From Bacteroidota bacterium (GTDB lineage: Bacteria > Bacteroidota > Bacteroidia > JAADEI01): a stretch of DNA of 14,274 bases. Made by a program: the position numbers and the translations under genes. The notes under the pieces were generated by a model. The model saw only the letters and a list, made by a program, of their open reading frames with translations. It made no database searches and was not told the DNA's origin. Numbering within the stretch: position 1 is the first letter of the stretch; each line of letters begins with the position of its first letter. This document shows, one piece after another, positions 8,845-14,274 of the stretch. The stretch spans positions 1 through 14,274 of the forward strand of contig JAJRPU010000187.1 of assembly GCA_024280615.1 (NCBI GenBank), read 5' to 3'.

Positions 8845-9278
8845 ACAAGTTCTGGATGCAACAGGCGTTGGTGGAAGCCCAAAAGGCTTTTGAAGAAGAC
8901 GAAGTTCCCATCGGTGCTATTATAGTTCGCAATGGGAAGGTGATAGCCCGTGCACATAACCAAGTTGAACAGTTGCAGGACGTGACGGCACATGCCGAAT
9001 TGCTTGCTATAACGGCCGCTGCCAACGCTTTAAATCAAAAATACCTATGGGACTGCACTATTTACGTGACCTTAGAACCGTGTCCAATGTGTGCTTATGC
9101 CCTTAATCTGGCACAGGTTAGCAGGGTTGTGTTTGCTGCTCCTGACCATCAGAAAGGCTATAGGGCGTTCAACCCCAATCTGCTTCATGAATCAATTGAG
9201 GTCCACGAAGGTGTGTTGAAAGAGGAAGCCCAAGGGCTCATCAAAGAGTTCTTTCAAGTAAAGCGGCTGATTGAATGA
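8835..9278 (+). CDS. tadA: tRNA adenosine(34) deaminase
   Basis: 147-residue zinc-dependent deaminase that converts A34 to inosine in the anticodon wobble position of tRNA-Arg(ACG). The cytidine-deaminase fold motifs are complete: HAE at residues 53-55 (zinc ligand His and proton-shuttling Glu) and PCPMC at 82-86 (Cys83 and Cys86 zinc ligands). The upstream HNQVEQLQDVTAHAE matches TadA's typical HNxxEQxxDxTAHAE better than that of free cytosine or guanine deaminases. Length is normal for bacterial TadA. The ATG lies 10 bases inside the end of the SDH proteinase gene in another frame. A weak AGGA about 8 bases upstream may help, but coupling is likely the main entry route. The gene ends 3 bases from the convergent recN stop. 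Confidence 0.95.
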   Translation: MDIDKFWMQQALVEAQKAFEEDEVPIGAIIVRNGKVIARAHNQVEQLQDVTAHAELLAITAAANALNQKYLWDCTIYVTLEPCPMCAYALNLAQVSRVVFAAPDHQKGYRAFNPNLLHESIEVHEGVLKEEAQGLIKEFFQVKRLIE

Positions 9279-9281
9279 ACG

Positions 9282-10949
9282 CTAAGACATTTCTTTCATT
9301 AGGTCCTTTGCACTGTTAAGCATTGCTTCTGACGCTCCTTCCCCTCCCATTATTCGTGCCACTTCTCTGACACGTTCTTCATCAGAGACCAATTCCTTAA
9401 ATATTGCAGTGGGCAGCCCTTTACCGTCAAATTGTTTAGATATAGCAATATGGTGGTGTGCCGCTGCTGCCACGGCAGGCAAATGCGTAATTGCAATGAT
9501 TTGAACCCTTTCACCCAGTTTACGCATAAATGCTGCCACTCGCCGGGCTGTCTCGCCAGAAATTCCAGTGTCCACCTCATCCAGAACCAAAGTGGGCAAC
9601 GACCTTCTCCTGCTAATGATTGCCTGAATAGCTAACATCAATCGGGCTAACTCCCCTCCAGATGCCACTTCATAAACTGGCTTGAATGTTTTTCCTTGGT
9701 CGGCAGAAAACAAAATGGAAAACACATCCAGTCCTGAAGACAAAGGAACTTCACTCTCTTGGCGCTCAATCTTGATTCTGGCATAAGACAGGTTCAAGTC
9801 TTTCAACATATTGTTTAGCATGCTTTCAACCTCTGTAGCGACTTTTTTTCGCTGGTTGCTCAACAACTTGCCTGCCTCAAACAATTCCTTCTCCAAGCGG
9901 AATAATTCTTGGTCAATAAATGCGATTTCTCCTTCAAGGTTTTCCACTTTTTCTAACTGTTGTTTGACTTGTTCCCTTTTTTCAATTAATTCCCTAACTG
10001 TTGAAACGTTATATTTAAACTTCAAGTGATTGATTTGGTCAATGATTCCTCTTAGCGTCTCTATGTTTTCCGTTTGGCTTCGCAAATCTTCTATTTTGTT
10101 TCGCAATTCATCGGCAATATCTCTTATTGCAATGGCTCCATTTTCAAGAGTTTCAATAAGTTGTTCAACATTTTTCAAAATGGCTTGAACGGACTTGAGT
10201 TCGTCTATCGCTTTGTAAATAAGTGTTTCAGCAGAAACCTCATCTTCAGACAAGAAGTTTAATGCCTGTCCCAAGTGATAGACGGCAGTGTCAACATTCT
10301 CAAGAATACTAATCTCTTGGTCTATGTCCCTGTCAACAAACTCATCCAAGGGAATCTGGTCTAACTCCCTTTTCTGGTCTTCAAGCCACTGCTTTGACTG
10401 CGAAATTTCCTTAACTTCCCTGAGAAGTTCCTCCCTTTGCTTCTTAAGTTTCTGAATTTCCTTCCACAGGGTCTTATATCTTTCTATCAAGTGGTTGTCG
10501 TCGAGCAATGAATCAATTAATTCAAGGGCGAAGGCAGGGCTTTTCAAGTGCAACAAGCCATGCTGGGTCTGAATCTGGACAAGCAAATTGCCCAGTTCTT
10601 TCAACTCGCCTATTGAAACAGGCGTGTCATTGATAAATGCTCGTGTTCTTCCAGAAGGTAAAATCTCTCTCCTCACAATAATTTCACTGCCTTCAAATAA
10701 ATCACGATCTTTGAGCCATTCGTGAACTTTTTCATCTGTGACCCGCCAAAGAGCCTCCACAACCGCCTTCTGGTCTGGATACCGAAGCATATCCTTATCC
10801 ACTCTACCGCCAGACAACACAGACAGGCTACCCACCAAGACGGACTTCCCTGAACCAGTCTCCCCAGTCAACACATTAAGCCCTTCCTTAAAATTCAGCT
10901 CTGCCTCCTCTATAAGCAAATACCGTTTTAAAACCAAAGTTTTTAGCAT
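9282..10949 (-). CDS. recN: DNA repair protein RecN
   Basis: 555-residue SMC-like ATPase acting in recombinational repair of double-strand breaks, close to the family's usual 550-560 residues. Visible in order: the N-terminal LKTLVLKRYLLIEEAELNF; Walker A GETGSGKS (residues 29-36; many RecN proteins read GETGAGKS); a long coiled-coil-forming central part (about 150-370, rich in Glu/Lys/Leu/Gln); the ABC signature ASGGELARL (from 429); Walker B TLVLDEVDTGISGETA (from 453); and the switch His in ITHLP (near 489). All catalytic elements are present, so it should be functional. It is transcribed alone, opposite to all other genes here. A -7-type box ends 7 bases before its ATG, inside a 53-base divergent region shared with the LemA-like gene. 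No LexA-type palindrome was recognised, so SOS control is not evident. Confidence 0.96.
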   Translation of the reverse strand: MLKTLVLKRYLLIEEAELNFKEGLNVLTGETGSGKSVLVGSLSVLSGGRVDKDMLRYPDQKAVVEALWRVTDEKVHEWLKDRDLFEGSEIIVRREILPSGRTRAFINDTPVSIGELKELGNLLVQIQTQHGLLHLKSPAFALELIDSLLDDNHLIERYKTLWKEIQKLKKQREELLREVKEISQSKQWLEDQKRELDQIPLDEFVDRDIDQEISILENVDTAVYHLGQALNFLSEDEVSAETLIYKAIDELKSVQAILKNVEQLIETLENGAIAIRDIADELRNKIEDLRSQTENIETLRGIIDQINHLKFKYNVSTVRELIEKREQVKQQLEKVENLEGEIAFIDQELFRLEKELFEAGKLLSNQRKKVATEVESMLNNMLKDLNLSYARIKIERQESEVPLSSGLDVFSILFSADQGKTFKPVYEVASGGELARLMLAIQAIISRRRSLPTLVLDEVDTGISGETARRVAAFMRKLGERVQIIAITHLPAVAAAAHHHIAISKQFDGKGLPTAIFKELVSDEERVREVARIMGGEGASEAMLNSAKDLMKEMS

Positions 10950-10956
10950 ACGATTT

Positions 10957-10964
10957 CAAAATTA
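10957..10964 (-). promoter_or_regulatory. Bacteroidota-type -7 promoter box TAATTTTG for recN
   Basis: Reading the minus strand, TAATTTTG matches TAnnTTTG and is followed by 7 bases and then the recN ATG (10949-10947), implying an mRNA with almost no leader. Its expected -33 region falls on the -7 box of the divergent gene at 10987-10994. Confidence 0.55.
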
Positions 10965-10986
10965 AGCAAGTGTAAGCGTTTTTAAT

Positions 10987-10994
10987 TAACTTTG
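10987..10994 (+). promoter_or_regulatory. Bacteroidota-type -7 promoter box TAACTTTG for the LemA-like/peptidase unit
   Basis: TAACTTTG matches TAnnTTTG and ends 8 bases before ATG 11003. It is the only promoter-like element before the two-gene unit. Its upstream half overlaps the recN promoter on the opposite strand; 22 bases separate the two boxes. Confidence 0.55.
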
Positions 10995-11002
10995 TGTATT
11001 GC

Positions 11003-11290
11003 ATGATAGTTCTAATCATTTCTTTGGTTGTCCTGGGCACCGTTTTTATACTGCTCTACACTTACTTTGTTTATTCCTCTCTGCAGAGAGAGTATGAAGA
11101 ATTACGAAGGGCCCTTTCGCAGGGAAAAGCATCCTTATATCAAGAGAGAATCCATCGCTATAATTGCAAAGTGGACATGTATAATGCTATCCTATGGCGA
11201 CTTTCAATCATTAAAATGGACCGATTATTCAAGCCAATGCCTTACATTCTGCCCGAAGAAGGGAACCAAACCGCTGTTAATAAGACTTAA
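11003..11290 (+). CDS. Small membrane protein resembling a shortened LemA
   Basis: 95-residue protein of unproven function. It has one N-terminal membrane segment (about residues 2-23, IVLIISLVVLGTVFILLYTYFVY) followed by a charged helix (SSLQREYEELRRALSQGK). The C-terminal half (YQERIHRYNCKVDMYNAIL, then FKPMPYILPEE) resembles the last helix and tail of LemA proteins, which typically show xxYNxxVxxYN followed by Phe-Lys-Pro and Tyr-Phe. Canonical LemA is about 180-190 residues; the middle helices would be missing, so this is either a mini-LemA or an unrelated look-alike. ATG 11003 is preferred over GTG 10994, which overlaps the promoter box. It precedes the zinc peptidase by 24 bases with no second promoter, so the two are probably one operon; LemA proteins are often found near membrane metallopeptidases. 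The gene call is good; the LemA link is tentative. Confidence 0.7.
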   Translation: MIVLIISLVVLGTVFILLYTYFVYSSLQREYEELRRALSQGKASLYQERIHRYNCKVDMYNAILWRLSIIKMDRLFKPMPYILPEEGNQTAVNKT

Positions 11291-11314
11291 TCTAAACAAG
11301 AAAATTAAAGAGAT

Positions 11315-12001
11315 ATGCTGTTCGGATGGATTCTCCTCATTGCTGTATTCATCATAGGATTGATTGTTCAAATGAAGTTCAGAAGCCGCTTCCAGAAGTA
11401 TCTTGCCACTCCTCTTTCCACTGGGATGACAGGCAAGGAAGTGGCAGAGAAGATGCTACGGGACTATGGCATTTATGACGTTAAGATAGTTGAAGGGCGT
11501 GGATTCCTCACCGACCATTACAATCCTGTTACTAAGACTGTTTCACTCAGTCCAGAAGTTTATCATGGCAGAAGTGTTGCTGCAGCGGCTGTTGCCGCCC
11601 ACGAATGTGGACATGCTGTCCAACACGCTCAGGGATACTTCTTCTTGCAGGTCCGTTCTGCCCTTGTGCCCATAGTACAATTTAGTTCAATGATTGTTCA
11701 ATGGGTCATTCTGGCAGGATTGCTTCTTCTGAACGTGTTTCCGCATCTGTTACTATTTGGTATAATCCTGTTTGCCACGACCACTTTGTTCGCTTTCATC
11801 ACGCTGCCCGTTGAGTTTGATGCTTCCCGACGGGCTCTAGCATGGGTAAAACAAAGAAATATAGTCTCTCAGGCTGAATATCCCATGGTTTTTGATGCCC
11901 TCAAATGGGCAGCCATGACCTATGTCGTCGCCGCCCTCTCCTCGCTCGCATCACTACTCTATTATCTCAGCATTTTCTTGAGTGCAACGAGGGATGATTA
12001 G
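11315..12001 (+). CDS. YugP-type zinc-dependent membrane metallopeptidase
   Basis: 228-residue integral membrane zinc peptidase of the neutral zinc metallopeptidase family Zn_peptidase_2 (PF04298, Bacillus YugP-like). Features in order: an N-terminal membrane segment (about 3-19); the soluble TGKEVAEKMLRDYGIYDVKI region typical of the family; LTDHYNPVTKTVSLSPEVYHGRSVAAAAVAAHE; the HExxH zinc site HECGH at 96-100; two to three further membrane segments (about 115-163); PVEFDASRRAL with Glu167 as the likely third zinc ligand; and a last membrane segment near 203-223. Length is normal for YugP. The ATG has only an A/G-rich AAAGAG upstream rather than a strong ribosome binding site. It follows the LemA-like gene closely. 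Substrate unknown; membrane-protein quality control is a plausible inference only. Confidence 0.9.
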   Translation: MLFGWILLIAVFIIGLIVQMKFRSRFQKYLATPLSTGMTGKEVAEKMLRDYGIYDVKIVEGRGFLTDHYNPVTKTVSLSPEVYHGRSVAAAAVAAHECGHAVQHAQGYFFLQVRSALVPIVQFSSMIVQWVILAGLLLLNVFPHLLLFGIILFATTTLFAFITLPVEFDASRRALAWVKQRNIVSQAEYPMVFDALKWAAMTYVVAALSSLASLLYYLSIFLSATRDD

Positions 12002-12044
12002 TCCTGTATAACTCTCTTGAGTTTTAAGGCAAGTCACTATTGCG

Positions 12045-12052
12045 TAATTTAG
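12045..12052 (+). promoter_or_regulatory. Possible weak -7 box (TAATTTAG) before pyrG
   Basis: TAATTTAG differs from TAnnTTTG at one position and ends 12 bases before the GTG at 12065, within the 63-base gap after the peptidase gene. The mismatch and the AT-rich context make this weak; pyrG could instead be read through from the upstream unit. Confidence 0.25.
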
Positions 12053-12064
12053 TGCAAACAAAGT

Positions 12065-13708
12065 GTGGTGCTTAAGTATATTTTCATCACGGGTGGTGTT
12101 ACTTCTTCGTTGGGCAAAGGTATTTTGGCTGCTTCGTTGGGCAAGTTGCTTCAAGCCAGAGGATATAGGGTGACCATTCAGAAATTGGACCCATACTTGA
12201 ATGTGGACCCTGGGACGCTTAACCCGTATGAACACGGTGAATGTTATGTTACCGATGATGGAGCGGAGACGGACCTTGACTTGGGGCACTATGAGCGGTT
12301 TCTGAACCAGCCCACTTCTCGCTTGAACAATGTTACTGCCGGACAGGTGTTCCTTTCTGTCATCAATAAGGAACGGGAGGGTGCTTATCTGGGCAAGACA
12401 GTTCAGATGATTCCACACATTACCGATGAAATCAAACGACGGATTAAGGAACTGGGTGAGTCAGGTGAGTTTGACATAGTCATTGTTGAGATTGGAGGCA
12501 CTGTCGGAGACATTGAAGCCCAACCCTTCATTGAAGCAATAAGACAATTGAGGTGGGAACTTGGGCAAGGTAATACGGCGTTTGTCCATCTGACCTTGTT
12601 ACCTTACTTGAGAAGTGCCGGTGAATTGAAGACCAAGCCTACACAACACTCTGTTAGAACACTGCAATCAAGCGGCATTCAACCAGATGTTATAGCCTGT
12701 AGAACAGAAATTCCCTTGCAGAAAAACATTCGTGAGAAGATTGCCCTGTTTTGTAATGTGGAGCCAGAGGCAGTCATTGAGGCAATAGACGTGGATAGCA
12801 TTTACGACGTTCCGGTTCAAATGCTAAAGGAACAACTTGACGTTGTGGTGCTTAACAAACTTAATCTACCCTTGAAGCATGACCCTCCGGAGATGTCTGA
12901 ATGGTTTGATTTTCTCAAAAGATTGAAGAATCCTTCTCAGGAAGTAACTATTGGGCTTGTTGGGAAATATGTTGAGTTAAAAGATGCCTACATATCCATT
13001 CGGGAAGCCTTTATTCACGCAGGGGCTTTCCACAACGTCAAGGTCAACTTAAAATATATTCATTCCGAACACATAACTGAAGAAAATGTTGACAAATTGC
13101 TGAAGGACCTTGATGGGGTTCTTGTAGCACCGGGCTTTGGCAAACGAGGTATTGAAGGGAAGATAGCAGCAATCAAATATGTGAGAGAAAAGGGAATCCC
13201 ATTTTTTGGTATATGTCTCGGGATGCAATGTGCAGTTATTGAATTTGCAAGGAATGTGCTTGGCTTGGAAGGTGCCAACTCAACTGAATTTGACCCGAAA
13301 ACGCCATATCCAGTCATTGACTTGATGGAAGAACAAAAGAAGATAACGAGGAAAGGGGGCACTATGCGACTGGGGGCATATCCATGCTACATTCCCGATG
13401 AGTCATCAATAGCATTTAAGGCATACAAAAAACACTTGATCTATGAACGGCACAGGCACAGATATGAAGTCAATAACAAATTTGTTGATGCCCTTAAATC
13501 TAAAGGACTGAGACCATCAGGAATTAACCCAGAAACCAACTTAGTGGAAATGGTTGAACTGGAGGGGCATCCATGGTTCGTTGGTGTACAATTCCATCCA
13601 GAATATAAGAGCACTGTTGCAAATCCTCATCCTCTGTTTAAATCATTTGTTGAAGCAGCAATTAAGTATAGTTCTCAGAAAGTCAAGCAAGTGGAAGCAA
13701 TACAATAG
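12065..13708 (+). CDS. pyrG: CTP synthase (glutamine-hydrolysing)
   Basis: 547-residue cytoplasmic enzyme making CTP from UTP, ATP and glutamine, the last step of de novo pyrimidine nucleotide synthesis. The N-terminal synthetase domain (about 1-270) begins KYIFITGGVTSSLGKG with the P-loop, and carries DPYLNVDPGTLNPYEHGE, DGAETDLDLGHYERF and IEIGGTVGDIE-like segments. The C-terminal class I glutamine amidotransferase domain shows APGFGKRG, the nucleophile Cys384 in GICLGMQ, and His511/Glu513 in FHPEYKS. Length matches the family (E. coli 545). The start must be a GTG: an in-frame TAG at 12050-12052 closes the frame and there is no ATG before the conserved KYIF. Tandem GTG codons at 12065 and 12068 are both possible. 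All catalytic residues are intact. Confidence 0.98.
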   Translation: MVLKYIFITGGVTSSLGKGILAASLGKLLQARGYRVTIQKLDPYLNVDPGTLNPYEHGECYVTDDGAETDLDLGHYERFLNQPTSRLNNVTAGQVFLSVINKEREGAYLGKTVQMIPHITDEIKRRIKELGESGEFDIVIVEIGGTVGDIEAQPFIEAIRQLRWELGQGNTAFVHLTLLPYLRSAGELKTKPTQHSVRTLQSSGIQPDVIACRTEIPLQKNIREKIALFCNVEPEAVIEAIDVDSIYDVPVQMLKEQLDVVVLNKLNLPLKHDPPEMSEWFDFLKRLKNPSQEVTIGLVGKYVELKDAYISIREAFIHAGAFHNVKVNLKYIHSEHITEENVDKLLKDLDGVLVAPGFGKRGIEGKIAAIKYVREKGIPFFGICLGMQCAVIEFARNVLGLEGANSTEFDPKTPYPVIDLMEEQKKITRKGGTMRLGAYPCYIPDESSIAFKAYKKHLIYERHRHRYEVNNKFVDALKSKGLRPSGINPETNLVEMVELEGHPWFVGVQFHPEYKSTVANPHPLFKSFVEAAIKYSSQKVKQVEAIQ

Positions 13709-13762
13709 CATCAATTTTCTCACAATTTAACTATTTTGGACAATTGTATGTTTGAAGTTTTA

Positions 13763-13770
13763 TATCTTTG
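13763..13770 (+). promoter_or_regulatory. Bacteroidota-type -7 promoter box TATCTTTG
   Basis: Third exact copy of TATCTTTG, in the 80-base gap after pyrG, ending 18 bases before ATG 13789. A TTTTGG at 13734-13739 could serve as a -33 element, but the spacing of about 24 bases is longer than the usual 19-21. The gap also holds the 8-base palindrome ACAATTGT at 13740-13747, and no obvious terminator hairpin for pyrG. Confidence 0.55.
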
Positions 13771-13788
13771 CCTTAAAATCAGGATGCG

Positions 13789-14274
13789 ATGATAGAGGGA
13801 AGAAACACAATGGTAATTCCAAGGGATGCGGCGTCAATGGGTTTTTGGGGCAACATCCTCATCCTTGTAAGCATGGTATTGGGCTTCATTTTACTGGGTT
13901 TAAATCACATAATAAACATAATAGGGAACGTTTTGATTATCATAGCATATTACAAGGTTGCTAATTCGTGGCAAGATTCTGCATTAAAAAAGAAAGTTAT
14001 CTGGTGGGCATTGCTAACGCTTTTGGTATACATATCTGGTGTCTTGTTTACTGTATTTGTTATAGGTAGTGCCTTAATGGGTGGCTCGACTGGTCTTTTT
14101 AGTGGTGAGGCAATTGAAGCGGTTAGGGGAGCAATAGCAGGCCTTGGCATAGGTGCTTTAATATTTAGCCTCTTACTTTTAGTGGCTTTCGTAATATCAG
14201 TATGGCTATTTTATAGCATCAACGCTCAGATAGCAGAACAAAGTGGAATATCTCTGTTCAAAACAGGGGCATTG
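13789..14274 (+). CDS. Small polytopic membrane protein, DUF996-like, truncated by window end
   Basis: The reading frame stays open for 162 codons to the last base, so the C-terminus is missing. Function is unknown. The protein has about four hydrophobic segments: WGNILILVSMVLGFILLGL (about 20-38), HIINIIGNVLIIIAYYKVA (about 39-57), WWALLTLLVYISGVLFTVFVIG (about 70-92) and a long one from ALIFSLLLLVAFVISVWLFY (about 126-145). A short loop NSWQDSALKKKVIWW connects the second and third. The alternation of paired segments with the AYYKVANSWQDSALKKK loop resembles DUF996-type integral membrane proteins (YI..-D-SIFKN), but this is a pattern impression. Start choice: ATG 13789 follows the -7 box by 18 bases; ATG 13810 is an alternative that removes seven residues. 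A two-codon frame (ATG CGA TGA, 13784-13792) overlaps the start. Confidence 0.7.
   Translation, partial: MIEGRNTMVIPRDAASMGFWGNILILVSMVLGFILLGLNHIINIIGNVLIIIAYYKVANSWQDSALKKKVIWWALLTLLVYISGVLFTVFVIGSALMGGSTGLFSGEAIEAVRGAIAGLGIGALIFSLLLLVAFVISVWLFYSINAQIAEQSGISLFKTGAL

Noticed and set aside
8835..9278. Free guanine or cytosine deaminase instead of TadA
   Set aside because: The HNxxEQxxDxTAHAE block and the normal TadA length favour the tRNA enzyme.
11954..12418. 154-codon minus-strand open frame across the end of the peptidase gene and the start of pyrG
   Set aside because: It is antisense to conserved CTP synthase sequence, and no promoter box or recognisable domain supports it.
13740..13747. 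ACAATTGT palindrome as an operator or terminator
   Set aside because: Eight bases in AT-rich DNA is expected by chance; there is no G/C-rich stem or T-run and no second copy nearby.
13752..13964. 70-codon plus-strand frame starting with TTG after pyrG
   Set aside because: It overlaps the membrane-protein frame out of phase. Its product is His/Gly/Lys-rich without domain features, whereas the competing frame encodes well-formed membrane segments and stays open to the window end.
1..14274. Defence island, CRISPR array, transposon or toxin-antitoxin system
   Set aside because: No direct-repeat arrays, terminal inverted repeats, transposase, nuclease-helicase or toxin motifs were seen. The membrane proteases and LemA-like gene lack any defence-associated partner here.

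Overview
The window looks like a chromosomal segment of a Bacteroidota-type bacterium. Three things support this. The second gene ends in a CHU_C / gliding-motility type C-terminal domain, the type B signal of the type IX secretion system (T9SS), and the first gene has a C-terminus resembling the type A signal. Sequences of the form TAnnTTTG, the Bacteroidota -7 promoter element, sit just in front of most transcription-unit starts. Classical Shine-Dalgarno sequences are nearly absent. I cannot assign a genus. The segment is moderately AT-rich and densely packed, with no intergenic gap over about 80 bases and no RNA genes, insertion sequences, CRISPR arrays, attachment sites or clear intrinsic terminators.

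Layout. Bases 1-5531 carry two large exported proteins on the + strand: a CocE/NonD-type serine hydrolase (5' end open at the window edge) and a multidomain fibronectin-like surface protein. Bases 5572-7955 hold an ion-transporter-superfamily Na+/H+ antiporter followed 5 bases later by a family 2 glycosyltransferase. Bases 7984-9278 hold a membrane-anchored ClpP-fold (SDH family) proteinase overlapping tadA by 10 bases. recN lies on the - strand, convergent with tadA (3-base gap). It is divergent from a two-gene unit encoding a miniature LemA-like membrane protein and a YugP-type zinc metallopeptidase. pyrG follows from a GTG start, and the window ends inside a small multi-membrane-segment protein resembling DUF996.

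How the genes relate. There is no single pathway. Housekeeping functions (tRNA editing by TadA, recombination repair by RecN, CTP synthesis by PyrG) are interleaved with envelope functions (two secreted proteins, an antiporter, a glycosyltransferase, two membrane-bound proteases and a LemA-like protein). I found no convincing undescribed defence or mobile system. The best leads are the promoter-to-start geometry (boxes end either 6-8 or 17-18 bases before the start codon, implying nearly leaderless or about 12-15-base-leader mRNAs), the overlapping divergent recN promoter, and the shortened LemA-like protein paired with a zinc membrane protease.
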